Shown here: piece after piece, positions 25,571 through 33,203 of the stretch | How positions within the stretch are numbered: the first letter of the stretch is position 1 | Layout: every line of letters starts with the position of its first letter | Translations under genes and position numbers: made by a program | Assembly: GCF_037482405.1 (NCBI RefSeq) | Contig: NZ_JBBHZZ010000001.1 | Coordinates: 186,001 to 250,000, forward strand | Source: Pseudokineococcus marinus | Lineage (GTDB): Bacteria > Actinomycetota > Actinomycetes > Actinomycetales > Quadrisphaeraceae | Direction of reading: 5' to 3' | DNA length: 64,000 nt | The notes under the pieces: generated by a model | Told to the model about the DNA's origin: nothing | Databases searched by the model: none | What the model saw: the letters and a program-made list of their open reading frames with translations, nothing else

Positions 25571-25830
25571 GAGGCGGCGGGCCGCGTCGACGTGCTCAGC
25601 CCGACGGGAGGCGTGGACCCCGATCGACCGTGCGCGTGCTGCCGGCGTGCGGCGGCCCCCGACGACCTGTCCCGTCGTGCGGGCACCCGGCCGCGCGGAG
25701 CGCGGCGCGGTGCCTGCGGCGGGGTGTCGATCTCCTCCTGCAGCGCCCGGGGTAGCCCCGGACCCGCCGTCCCGGCTCGCGGGTCGGCGACCTCGCCGGG
25801 GAGCCACCGCACGCCCGCCACGCTAGCGAC
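25571..25830 (-). ncRNA. Candidate retron msr-msd RNA region
   Basis: The 260 bases directly upstream of the RT start have no credible protein. The strongest element is a stem-loop at 25682-25714: GGCACC pairs with GGTGCC, and an inner GCCGCGC pairs with GCGCGGC around TCC. A longer-range inverted repeat pairs 25803-25818 with 25641-25656 (14 of 16 positions) and would enclose that hairpin, like a retron a1/a2 pair. CTAGCG at 25823-25828 could supply a branching guanosine but lies on the outer side of the a1 candidate, which is not the canonical order. Boundaries are guesses. Confidence 0.3.
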
Positions 25831-25847
25831 GACGGCGCCCTTGGCGA

Positions 25848-25953
25848 GGCACCTCGTCGACACATCGCCCTCCAGGGCCTCCTTCAAAGGCACTTCGTCG
25901 ACACACCGCCCGGAGGGGGCCGTCCTCGGTGGCACGCCGCCGACACCTCGCCC
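25848..25953. repeat. Three-copy tandem array upstream of the retron RT
   Basis: A 23-base core occurs three times, at 25848-25870, 25889-25911 and 25931-25953, with 41- and 42-base periods. The shared part reads GGCAC, then C/G-rich TCGTCGACAC, then CGCCC. Copies one and two differ at 2 of 23 positions, one and three at 4. The period is not a multiple of three, so the array is not a protein repeat. About four helical turns separate the cores, which would suit protein binding on one face. A repeated RNA module is the alternative. Confidence 0.75.
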
Positions 25954-25991
25954 CCTGGTGCCCGCGCCCCCGCCGGAGCACACTCCGGGCC

Positions 25992-26429
25992 GTGCCCCGC
26001 GAGCTGCAGGTGACGGTCGACTGCGCCGGCCCCGGGCGCCTGGCCGCCTTCTGGGCGCGGGCGCTCGGGTACGAGGTCCAGGCCCCGCCCCCGGGCTTCG
26101 CCTCGTGGGAGGAGGCGCTCGCGGCGATGGGCGTGCCGCCGGAGCGGTGGGACGACGCCTCCGCCGTCGTCGACCCGTCGGGCGTCGGCCCGCGCGTGTA
26201 CTTCCAGCGCGTCCCGGAGGCGAAGCGGGGCAAGAACCGGCTGCACCTCGACGTCCGCGCCGCCCCGGGGCTCACCGGCGAGGAGCGGATGGTGGCACTC
26301 GAGCAGGAGGCCCAGCGGCTCGTGGCCCTCGGCGCCACCCGGCTCTCCCGCCACGAGCCCCGGCCGCCCCTCGACGCCGGCCACGTCGTCATGGCCGACC
26401 CGGAGGGGAACGAGTTCTGCCTCGACTGA
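25992..26429 (+). CDS. VOC family protein (glyoxalase-like domain)
   Basis: A 145-residue protein with ELQVTVDCAGPGRLAAFWAR at the start and HVVMADPEGNEFCLD at the end, matching the actinobacterial glyoxalase-like (Glyoxalase_6) family. The internal segment KRGKNRLHLDV is characteristic. GTG 25992 begins the conserved sequence; the upstream in-frame extension is Arg/Pro-rich and overlaps the tandem array. It diverges from the retron RT across 421 bases. Function unknown. Confidence 0.83.
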   Translation: MPRELQVTVDCAGPGRLAAFWARALGYEVQAPPPGFASWEEALAAMGVPPERWDDASAVVDPSGVGPRVYFQRVPEAKRGKNRLHLDVRAAPGLTGEERMVALEQEAQRLVALGATRLSRHEPRPPLDAGHVVMADPEGNEFCLD

Positions 26430-26470
26430 GGGGGCGCCGACCCCGCCGTGGGCGCGGTCGCGCGCACACC

Positions 26471-26510
26471 GACCTGCGGAAGGGGCGGTGACGCACCGTC
26501 GCCGCAGGTC
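26471..26510. repeat. 40-nt palindrome with GACCTGCG / CGCAGGTC ends, copy 1
   Basis: A 40-base element has nine-base inverted ends (GACCTGCGG and CCGCAGGTC) and an inner CGGTG-acg-CACCG stem. It lies between two convergent VOC genes. Its reverse complement aligns without gaps to 43389-43428, matching at about three quarters of positions, so it is an interspersed family rather than a one-off. Terminator function is plausible here. Confidence 0.7.
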
Positions 26511-26585
26511 AGAGGCGTGCGCGGGCCTCGAGTGAGGCGTTGCGCAGGTCGCCGTGCGCCAGGTCCTCGGCGGGAGCCGCCGGGC

Positions 26586-27122
26586 TCAGGCGGACCCCGC
26601 CTGCTCGGCAGCCCACGCGGCGACCCGGCGGGCGCTCTCCTCCTCGGACAGGTCCTCCACGCGGGACATCACCGACCACCGCACGCCGAAGGGGTCGAGC
26701 AGCGAGGCGTAGCGGTCGCCGGAGACGAAGGTCATGAGCGGCTCCCGCACCGTCGCCCCGGCCTCGACGGCGCGGGCCACCAGCGCGTCGGCGTCGGCGC
26801 AGTAGAGGCCGAGCGAGTAGCAGGCCCCCTCCTCGGGCGCCGGGACGAGGCCGAAGTCGGGGCTCGGCTCCCCCAGCTGCAGGTGGCCGTGCCCGAGGTC
26901 GAGGTCGGCGTGGACGACGACGCCGCCCATCTCGGTGACGTCGACGACCCGCGCGCCGAAGGCCGTGCGGTAGAACTCGACCGCCTCCGCGGCGCCGCGG
27001 AGGGCCAGGAAGGGCGTCAGGCTCGTCGCGCCGTGCGGGACCCCGTCGGTGGTGTGCTCGCCCGTCACGCCGGGGCGCGGGATGTCGGAGGGGCTGTCGT
27101 CGGTGGGCTGCTCATCAGGCAT
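26586..27122 (-). CDS. VOC family protein (PhnB/YdeE-like)
   Basis: A 178-residue protein. After a disordered acidic leader of about 30 residues, the VOC domain reads SLTPFLALRGAAEAVEFYRT, AFGARVVDVTEMGG, then SLLDPFGVRWSVM, as in the PhnB-like branch. A C-terminal helix (EEESARRVAAWAAEQAG) ends it. ATG 27122 is the first in-frame start and lies 66 bases from the divergent AraC-type gene at 27189, which may regulate it. Confidence 0.82.
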   Translation of the reverse strand: MPDEQPTDDSPSDIPRPGVTGEHTTDGVPHGATSLTPFLALRGAAEAVEFYRTAFGARVVDVTEMGGVVVHADLDLGHGHLQLGEPSPDFGLVPAPEEGACYSLGLYCADADALVARAVEAGATVREPLMTFVSGDRYASLLDPFGVRWSVMSRVEDLSEEESARRVAAWAAEQAGSA

Positions 27123-27188
27123 GGCGTGACCGTAGGGACGCCGCCGCACGGGCGTCTTGGAGATCTGCGACGAGGTCCGGAGGGTGCG

Positions 27189-27989
27189 GTGGCCGAGCTC
27201 GAGGACCGCCGCGGCGTCCTGTTCCCCGGGCGCCTGCCCGTCTTCGCGCGCGAGGCCGCGCCGGCGGCGCTCGCCGACCGCGTCCGCTGGTGCTGGGTGC
27301 CCCGCTGGGACCTGCCGCCGGGCGAGATCTCGCGCCAGCACCTGCTGCCCTTCCCCGCGGCGAATCTCGTCGTCGGCCCGGACGGGGTGGAGCTGGCCGG
27401 GCCGACGACGCGCGCCTCCCACGTCGACCTCGAGGGCGCCGGCTGGGTCGTCGGGGCCCTGCTGCGCCCGGCGGGCCTGGCGGCGCTGCACCCGCGCCCC
27501 CGGGAGCTGCGCGACACGACCGTGCCGGTGGCGGCGCCGGACCTGCAGCGGGACGTCGCCGCGGCGATGGCGCGCCCCGACGAGGACGCCGGCCGCCGGA
27601 GCGCCGTGGCGGCGCTCCTCGCCTGGGCGGAGGAGCACCTGCCCGCCCCGGACGAGGTCGGGCGCCTGGCGAACGCCCTGGAGGACGTCGTCGCGGCCGA
27701 CCGCGCCCTCGTGCGCGTGGACCAGCTGGCCCGGCGCCTCGGGGTCTCGACCCGCGCCGTGCAGCGGGCGGCCGAGCGCTGCATCGGGCTGCCGCCGCTC
27801 GCCGTCATCCGCCGATACCGCCTGCAGGAGGCGGCGCAGCGGCTGCGCGAGGAGCCGGGGACGACCGTCGCGCAGGTGGCGGCCGAGCTCGGCTACGCCG
27901 ACCAGGCGCACCTGGCGCACGACTTCCGCGCCGTCCTCGGCCGCACGGCCCGCGACTACCGCTCGACCTCGCGCGGCGACGGACCCTGA
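27189..27989 (+). CDS. AraC family transcriptional regulator
   Basis: A 266-residue AraC-type regulator. The N-terminal half (VLFPGRLPVFAREAAPAALA, RVRWCWVPRWDLPPGEISRQ) matches the DUF6597-like sensor domain found in actinobacterial AraC proteins. The C-terminal double helix-turn-helix spans about residues 175-262 (LARRLGVSTRAVQRAAERCI, VAAELGYADQAHLAHDFRAV). GTG 27189 follows CGGAGGGTGC. The divergent VOC gene is the likely target. Confidence 0.9.
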   Translation: MAELEDRRGVLFPGRLPVFAREAAPAALADRVRWCWVPRWDLPPGEISRQHLLPFPAANLVVGPDGVELAGPTTRASHVDLEGAGWVVGALLRPAGLAALHPRPRELRDTTVPVAAPDLQRDVAAAMARPDEDAGRRSAVAALLAWAEEHLPAPDEVGRLANALEDVVAADRALVRVDQLARRLGVSTRAVQRAAERCIGLPPLAVIRRYRLQEAAQRLREEPGTTVAQVAAELGYADQAHLAHDFRAVLGRTARDYRSTSRGDGP

Positions 27990-28020
27990 GGCGCGGCAGC
28001 GCCCCCGGCGACGGGCGGGG

Positions 28021-28617
28021 TCAGGTGGTGCTGCGCCCCAGGACGGTGCCCGGCACGGCCCCCGGGACGGGGAGCGCGGTGAACCCGAGGCGCGCGTAGA
28101 AGGCGCGGGCGCGGGTGTTCTCCGCGGCGACGCCGAGGTGGACCGCCCGTGCGCCCGCCCGGCGCGCCGCCGCCAGGAAGGCGTGCACGAGCGCCCGCCC
28201 GTGCCCGGCGCCCTGGTGGGAGGGCAGCAGGTCGACGTGCAGGTGCGCGGGGTGGTCCGCGAGCTCGCGCACCAGCAGGCGCTCGGGGTCGTGGTGGAGC
28301 GCCAGCACCTCCTCGTCGGGCGTCCTGGGCGGCGAGGGCGGCACGGGCCGCCGGCTGCCCAGGCGGGGGATCCACACGTCGCGGTAGCCGCGCACGAAGC
28401 GCACCGTCGAGGCGGTGCCCACGCAGTAGCCGACGGCGCGCCCGCCGTCGTCGAGCACGAAGGCCAGCTCGGGCTCGAGGTGCAGGTAGGGCCCGAGCCA
28501 CACGTCGCCGAGCAGGTCGTCGTCCCCGTGCCGGCCCCGCGCGTCGCCGCCGGCCGCGCCCGTGCGCACGCAGACGTCGTAGAGATCCGCCCGGTCCTGC
28601 TCGCGGTAGGGCCGCAC
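28021..28617 (-). CDS. GNAT family N-acetyltransferase
   Basis: A 198-residue acetyltransferase of the long GNAT branch. The opening RPYREQDRADLYDVCVRTG and YLHLEPELAFVLDDGGRAVG are family-typical. The acetyl-CoA loop is unusual (DLLPSHQGAGHGRALVHAFL) but intact, and NTRARAFYARLGF closes the fold. GTG 28617 is chosen because the conserved first strand starts there; no strong ribosome binding site is visible. It lies 50 bases downstream of the FGGY kinase on the same strand and may be co-transcribed. Substrate unknown. Confidence 0.8.
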   Translation of the reverse strand: MRPYREQDRADLYDVCVRTGAAGGDARGRHGDDDLLGDVWLGPYLHLEPELAFVLDDGGRAVGYCVGTASTVRFVRGYRDVWIPRLGSRRPVPPSPPRTPDEEVLALHHDPERLLVRELADHPAHLHVDLLPSHQGAGHGRALVHAFLAAARRAGARAVHLGVAAENTRARAFYARLGFTALPVPGAVPGTVLGRSTT

Positions 28618-28667
28618 GACGGCGGCCGCGGGCCCGCTCGCGGCGCCGGCGGCCGAGGCGCCGGCGG

Positions 28668-30293
28668 TCAGCTCGTCACCGCCTCGACGGCGGCGCGCTC
28701 GACGGCCAGGCCGTCGACGTAGCGCCGCAGGAAGGCGTCGAAGCCCGCGACGTCGTCCGGGTCGGGCTCGACCGTCTCGATCCGCGCCCCGGCGACCACC
28801 CGCTCGGCGACGTACTCGGCCAGCGACAGCCCGCCGTCGCGCCCCGCCGCTCGGTCGGCGGCGTAGGTGGCGAGGACGGCCGCGCCCCACGCCCCGCCCT
28901 CGGAGGCCAGGTCGCCCACCGACACCGGCGCGCCGATGGCCGCGGCGAGGTGGCGCTGGGCGACGCCCGGCGTCGCGAAGACGCCGCCGTGGGCGAACAT
29001 CCCGTCGAGGCGGACCCCCTCGCCGGCCAGCACGTCCATGCCGATCTTCAGCGTCGCGAAGGCCGCGTAGATCTGGGTGCGCATGAAGGTCGGCAGGTCG
29101 AAGGGCCGCCCCGGCGTCCGCAGGAAGAGCGGCCTGCCCTCCTCGAGCTCGGTGATGGGCTCGCCGGACAGGTAGTTGTAGGCGAGCATCCCGCCGCCGT
29201 CGGGCGCCCCGTCGAGCGAGGCGCGGAAGAGCGCCCCGAAGACCGCCCCGTCGTCGGCCGGGGCGCCGAGCGCCGCGGCGAACTGCTGGAAGAGGCGCGC
29301 CCACGCGTCGAGCTCGCTGGCCCCGTTGTTGCAGTGGACCATCGCGACGGGATCGCCAGCGGGGGTGGTGACGAGGTCCAGCTCGCGGTGCACCCGGGCG
29401 AGCGGCCCCTCGAGGACGACCATCGCGAAGATGCTCGTGCCGGCGCTGACGTTGCCGGTGCGCGGCGCGACCGAGCCGGTGGCGACCATGCCCGTGCCCG
29501 CGTCGCCCTCCGGCGGGCACACGAGCGCACCGGGCTGCAGCGCGCCGGACGGGTCGAGCAGCCGGGCGCCGGCCTCGGTGAGCTCCCCCGCGCCCTCCCC
29601 GGCGACCGCCACGCGCGGCAGCACGTCGGCGAGGGAGACGGCGACGCCGTCGGGCAGCGCCTCGTCGAGCAGGCGCTGCGCGGTGGCGAGGCGGTCGGCG
29701 TCGTAGCCCGGGACGCCCCCGGCGGACGCGACCGGGAAGACGCCGCTGGCGTCTCCGACGCCGAGCACGAGCTCACCGGTCAGGCGTCGGTGCACGTACC
29801 CGGCCAGGGTCGTGACGGCCGCGAGCTGCGACAGGTGCTCCTCGCCGTCGATCGCCGCCTGCACGAGGTGGGCGACGGTCCAGCGGTGCGGCACGTTGAA
29901 GTCCATCGGCCCGGACAGGCGCTCCACGGCCTCGCCCGTGCTCGTGTTGCGCCACGTGCGGAAGGGCACGAGCAGCTCGTCGTCGGCGTCGAGCGCCACG
30001 TAGCCGTGCATCATCGCCGAGACGCCCAGGGCGCCGAGGCGCTCCAGGACGACCCCGTGCCGCTCGCGCACCTGCGCGGCGACCGCGCCGAACGCCGCGG
30101 CGACGCCGTCCCAGACGTCCTCGAGCGCGTACGTCCACCGCCCGTCGACGAGCTGGTTCTCCCACGAGGACCCCCCCGAGGCCAGGACCTCGCGGTCCGG
30201 GCCGACGAGCACCGCCTTGATCCGGGTCGAGCCCAGCTCGAGGCCCAGGGCCGTCCTCCCCGAGGTGATGGCCTCTGCTGCGTCCGTCGTCAT
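28668..30293 (-). CDS. FGGY-family carbohydrate kinase (ribulokinase/xylulokinase-like)
   Basis: A 541-residue sugar kinase. The N-terminal FGGY half begins ALGLELGSTRIKAVLVGPDR, has SSWENQLVDGRWTY and the substrate-proximal SAMMHGYVALDAD. The C-terminal half holds the adenosine-binding region MFAHGGVFATPGVAQRHLAA and SEGGAWGAAVLATYA. It phosphorylates a ketopentose or similar sugar; the branch is usually linked to L-arabinose or xylulose use. No isomerase, epimerase or sugar transporter is adjacent, so the substrate is open. ATG 30293 follows GGGAGGACC. Confidence 0.87.
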   Translation of the reverse strand: MTTDAAEAITSGRTALGLELGSTRIKAVLVGPDREVLASGGSSWENQLVDGRWTYALEDVWDGVAAAFGAVAAQVRERHGVVLERLGALGVSAMMHGYVALDADDELLVPFRTWRNTSTGEAVERLSGPMDFNVPHRWTVAHLVQAAIDGEEHLSQLAAVTTLAGYVHRRLTGELVLGVGDASGVFPVASAGGVPGYDADRLATAQRLLDEALPDGVAVSLADVLPRVAVAGEGAGELTEAGARLLDPSGALQPGALVCPPEGDAGTGMVATGSVAPRTGNVSAGTSIFAMVVLEGPLARVHRELDLVTTPAGDPVAMVHCNNGASELDAWARLFQQFAAALGAPADDGAVFGALFRASLDGAPDGGGMLAYNYLSGEPITELEEGRPLFLRTPGRPFDLPTFMRTQIYAAFATLKIGMDVLAGEGVRLDGMFAHGGVFATPGVAQRHLAAAIGAPVSVGDLASEGGAWGAAVLATYAADRAAGRDGGLSLAEYVAERVVAGARIETVEPDPDDVAGFDAFLRRYVDGLAVERAAVEAVTS

Positions 30294-30384
30294 CGCCGGT
30301 CCTCCCGCGGTCCTCGTCGTCCGTGCGCCGCGGGCCATCATGGCGGCGACGACGGCGACGGGGCGCCCCCGGGTCGACCTCGCG

Positions 30385-31884
30385 TCAGCCCCGGGCCGCG
30401 AACTCCTCGGCCATGGCGGCCTGCTGGGCGAGCACCTCGGCGATGCGGGACTGGACCGCGTCCATCCGGCTGATGATCTCGCTCGTCTCGTGGATGCCCG
30501 AGGACACCGCCACGCTGCTGGCCTGGATGGTGCGGACCTGCTCGGCGACCCGCTCGGTGGCGGCGGCCGTCTCGCGGGCCAGCTCCTTGACCTCGCCCGC
30601 GACGACGGCGAAGCCGCGGCCGACCTCGCCGGCGCGGGCCGCCTCGATCGTCGCGTTGAGCGCGAGGAGGTTCGTCTGCGCGGCGATCTTGGAGATGATG
30701 CCGATGACGTCGCTGATGGCCGCCGAGGCGCTCGCGAGCGCGTCGACGTCGGTCGTCAGGGTCGCGGTGCGCGCGACGGCGGCGCCCGCCACCGCGTGCG
30801 CGTCCTCCGTGGCGCCCCGCACCTGCGAGACGGTGCCGAGGAGCTCCTGGGCCTTCTCCTCGTCGTACTGCAGGCGGCGCAGGCGCTCGAGGTGCTGCGA
30901 CAGCAGCTGCTGGACGTTGCGCAGCGCCGAGGCGCGCGACTCGGAGAGGTCGCTCTCCTCGGTCGTGAAGAAGTCCATCGTCGCGACGACGCGGTCGTCG
31001 ACGAGCACGGGCAGGCACACGCCCGAGCGGACGCCGGCGCGGCCGGCGGCGGGGGCGCGGACGCAGTCGGTGAGGCGGCTGAGGTCGCGCACGTGCACGA
31101 GGTCGCGCGCCCTCCACGCCCGGCCGGCGAGCCCGACGCCCTCGGCGAAGGTCGCCGAGCGGGTGACCTGGCGGAACTCGTCGCCGGCGGAGCCGGACTC
31201 GACGGCGAAGCGCAGCACGTCGCCGTCGACGACCCAGAAGGAGCCGTAGACCCAGCCGAAGGCGTCGCGCACCGTCTCCAGCGCCGTCGTGATGGCCGAC
31301 GCCTCGTCGCGGGTCGCGGTGATCCGGCTGACGACCGTCGTGACGGCGAGGCGCGACGCCGAGACCTCGGCCAGCTCGGCGGCCACGAGCGCGCGCTGGC
31401 GCGCCTGGGCCGTGATGCGGCCGATGGCCTCCCACTTCTCGGCGCGGGCGCCGAAGAAGGGCAGCTGCTCGCGCGTGTAGAACTCCTGGACGGCGACGAC
31501 GTCCCCGCCCTGCAGGACCGGCAGGGCGCACCCGCCCGTGGCGCCTGCGCCCACCGCCGCCTGCCACCGCTGGCACGAGGCGCTGGCACCGTCGCCCGTC
31601 GCGACGACGGGCCGGCGCGTGCGCACGGCCTCGCCGAGCAGGCCGTCGGTGCGCCGCAGGACGCGCGCGCCCCCGGCCGCGGTGGCGAGGGCGCCGACGA
31701 GCTCGCCCGCCTCGTGGGCGAGCGCGAGCGTGCCGTCCGGCGTCGGCAGCCACACGGCGCCGTACGTCAGGTGGAGGGCCGGCACGAGGGCCCCGATGAT
31801 CCGCGCGTGGGCGTCGGCCTCGTCGGCCACGCCCTCGTCGAGGACCTGGAGGACCTTCTCGAGCGCCTCGACGTCGCGGGGCAT
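30385..31884 (-). CDS. Soluble two-GAF methyl-accepting chemotaxis-type transducer
   Basis: A 499-residue cytosolic signal protein with no membrane helix. Two GAF-like sensor domains (about residues 10-165 and 180-325) are followed by an MCP signalling hairpin. Its tip reads IISKIAAQTNLLALNATIEA then ARAGEVGRGFAVVAGEVKEL. The MCP part is short, with about 150 residues. No CheR-type NWETF tether is at the C-terminus. ATG 31884 lacks a clear ribosome binding site; GTGs at 31923 and 31929 are alternatives. No che genes are in the window. Ligand unknown; GAF domains may bind haem, nucleotides or small molecules. Confidence 0.87.
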   Translation of the reverse strand: MPRDVEALEKVLQVLDEGVADEADAHARIIGALVPALHLTYGAVWLPTPDGTLALAHEAGELVGALATAAGGARVLRRTDGLLGEAVRTRRPVVATGDGASASCQRWQAAVGAGATGGCALPVLQGGDVVAVQEFYTREQLPFFGARAEKWEAIGRITAQARQRALVAAELAEVSASRLAVTTVVSRITATRDEASAITTALETVRDAFGWVYGSFWVVDGDVLRFAVESGSAGDEFRQVTRSATFAEGVGLAGRAWRARDLVHVRDLSRLTDCVRAPAAGRAGVRSGVCLPVLVDDRVVATMDFFTTEESDLSESRASALRNVQQLLSQHLERLRRLQYDEEKAQELLGTVSQVRGATEDAHAVAGAAVARTATLTTDVDALASASAAISDVIGIISKIAAQTNLLALNATIEAARAGEVGRGFAVVAGEVKELARETAAATERVAEQVRTIQASSVAVSSGIHETSEIISRMDAVQSRIAEVLAQQAAMAEEFAARG

Positions 31885-32000
31885 CGGCGCAGGAGCAGCG
31901 GCAGCGTCGCGGTGTCGTCTCACCCCCGTCACGTCGTCGCCCGGGGTACTCGACTTGACCCGTGCGGGGAGACCAGCCCGGTCGCCGTTGCTCCGACCGG

Positions 32001-32069
32001 GTGACGGCGGCCGCCCGGCCGGGGTGACGGCGGCCGCCCGGCCGGGGTGACGGCGGCCGCCCGGCCGGG
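32001..32069. repeat. 23-nt perfect tandem repeat, three copies
   Basis: The unit GTGACGGCGGCCGCCCGGCC plus GGG repeats three times without change (32001-32023, 32024-32046, 32047-32069), and GTGAC starts a broken fourth. Each unit holds two overlapping palindromes, GGCGGCCGCC and CCCGGCCGGG. The array lies in the gap between the transducer start and the small-protein gene at 32163 and could be a binding array or a slippage product. Confidence 0.85.
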
Positions 32070-32162
32070 GTGACCGCCGTCCTGCTCCGGCGAGCAGGAG
32101 CCGCGCCCCGGACCTACCGTCGGGCACCCCCGCGACGGCGCGGGGGTCGAGGAGGAGCAGTC

Positions 32163-32363
32163 ATGAGCATCGTCGACAGGCTGATGGGCACCGCGAAGCA
32201 GGCCGCGCGGGGCGGCGCTCGCGGAGCGGCGTCCGGCGCTGGCGGGGCCGGGCGCCGCACCGGTGGCGCACCGAGGAGCGGCGGCACGGCGAGGACCGGC
32301 GCCGGGCGCGGCGCCGGCGGAGGCGTCGTCGGGAAGGTGCTGCGCGGCCTGCGGGGCCGCTGA
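32163..32363 (+). CDS. Small basic Gly/Ala/Arg-rich protein
   Basis: A 66-residue protein: an amphipathic start (MSIVDRLMGTAKQAARGGAR), a Gly/Arg/Thr-rich middle and a short hydrophobic-basic end (GVVGKVLRGLRGR). GAGGAGGAGC lies directly upstream of ATG 32163, a very strong ribosome binding site and the main argument for a real gene. No family is recognised. The composition would suit nucleic-acid or membrane-surface binding, which is speculation. Confidence 0.6.
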   Translation: MSIVDRLMGTAKQAARGGARGAASGAGGAGRRTGGAPRSGGTARTGAGRGAGGGVVGKVLRGLRGR

Positions 32364-32438
32364 CCGCGCAGGAGCACCACCGCCGCACCGCACCAGCGAG
32401 GCCGCCGGGACCCCTCCCGGCGGCCCCGCCGGCGCCGG

Positions 32439-32942
32439 TCAGACCCGGCGCCGCAGGCGCCGCTCGCAGCCCGCGTCGGGCGAGGGCCCGTCGTCGACGA
32501 AGCCGTGCCGCGCGTAGAGACGCGCCGCCGCGTCGTTCCCGGGCGCCACGGAGAGGACGACGTCGACGCCGGGGTGCTCCGAGGCGGCCCACGCGACGAC
32601 GCCGCGGACGGCCGCGTCACCCGCCCCGGTGCCCCGCGCCTCCGGGGCCACCCACAGCGAGAGCAGCTCGACGACGTCCTCCTCCCCCGGCGCGGCGGCG
32701 GCCACGACGCCGACCGGCTCGCCGTCCCGCTCGACGAGGAGGTGGAGGGCGACGTCGCGCAGGCGGGCGCGCCAGCGCTCCTCGCGGTCGCCGTCGCCGC
32801 TCCACTGCGCGAGGGTCGAGCCGAAGGCGCCCGGGGCGTCCGCGAGCGCTGCCCGCCGCAGCCGGCGCCAGAGGCGCCAGTCCTCCTCGCCGAGGCGGCG
32901 CAGCACGAGCCCCTCCCACAGAGGTGGGTCGGGAGCGGTCAC
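32439..32942 (-). CDS. GNAT family N-acetyltransferase
   Basis: A 167-residue GNAT enzyme with LWRRLRRAALADAPGAFGST near residue 25, a feature of the acetyltransferase_1 branch. The strand VVELLSLWVAPEARGTGAGD forms the acetyl-CoA loop, and NDAAARLYARHGFVDDG follows. GTG 32942 overlaps the TGA of an upstream truncated GNAT reading frame (GTGA), so its translation is probably coupled to that remnant. Substrate unknown. Confidence 0.87.
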   Translation of the reverse strand: MTAPDPPLWEGLVLRRLGEEDWRLWRRLRRAALADAPGAFGSTLAQWSGDGDREERWRARLRDVALHLLVERDGEPVGVVAAAAPGEEDVVELLSLWVAPEARGTGAGDAAVRGVVAWAASEHPGVDVVLSVAPGNDAAARLYARHGFVDDGPSPDAGCERRLRRRV

Positions 32943-33133
32943 GACCGCACCAGGAGGGCGAGAGCGCGGTCCGGCACCGGGTGGTCGGCGTGGGCGAGCC
33001 GGACGTCGCAGCCGCTCGGCAGGTGCTCCCCCACGCCCGGGTCGGCGTGCAGCGCGTGGACCTCGTCGAGGTCCTCCTCCACCGGACGTCTCTGCTCGAG
33101 GCGCTCGGTCGTCACGGCGGCCAGGTCGTCCAC
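32939..33133 (-). pseudogene. Truncated GNAT N-terminus acting as upstream reading frame
   Basis: A 64-codon frame starts DLAAVTTERLEQRRPVEEDL and continues DEVHALHADPGVGEHLPSG, which is the N-terminus of a RimJ/RimL-type acetyltransferase. The acetyl-CoA loop and everything after about residue 45 are missing; the tail does not match the family. It ends in a GTGA overlap with the intact GNAT gene at 32942. I read it as a deletion remnant that still couples translation. A GTG at 33115 would be the ancestral start. Confidence 0.6.
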
Positions 33134-33203
33134 GGCCGGATGGTGGCAGGCGGCGCCGACAGCCGCGGGAGCGACCGCACGACCCAGGCCGGCCGCGCCC
33201 AGC

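Noticed and set aside
25571..25807. N-terminal extension of the reverse transcriptase to GTG 25807
   Set aside because: The 79 extra codons are Gly/Ala/Arg/Pro low-complexity. The conserved family sequence begins just after GTG 25570, and the stretch overlaps the structured region.
25838..25965. CRISPR array
   Set aside because: Only three units with degenerate 23-base cores and 18-19 base intervals, and no cas genes in the window. Repeats in CRISPR arrays would be nearly identical.
29326..29706. Plus-strand gene inside the FGGY kinase
   Set aside because: It is fully antisense to a conserved kinase and shows no motif.
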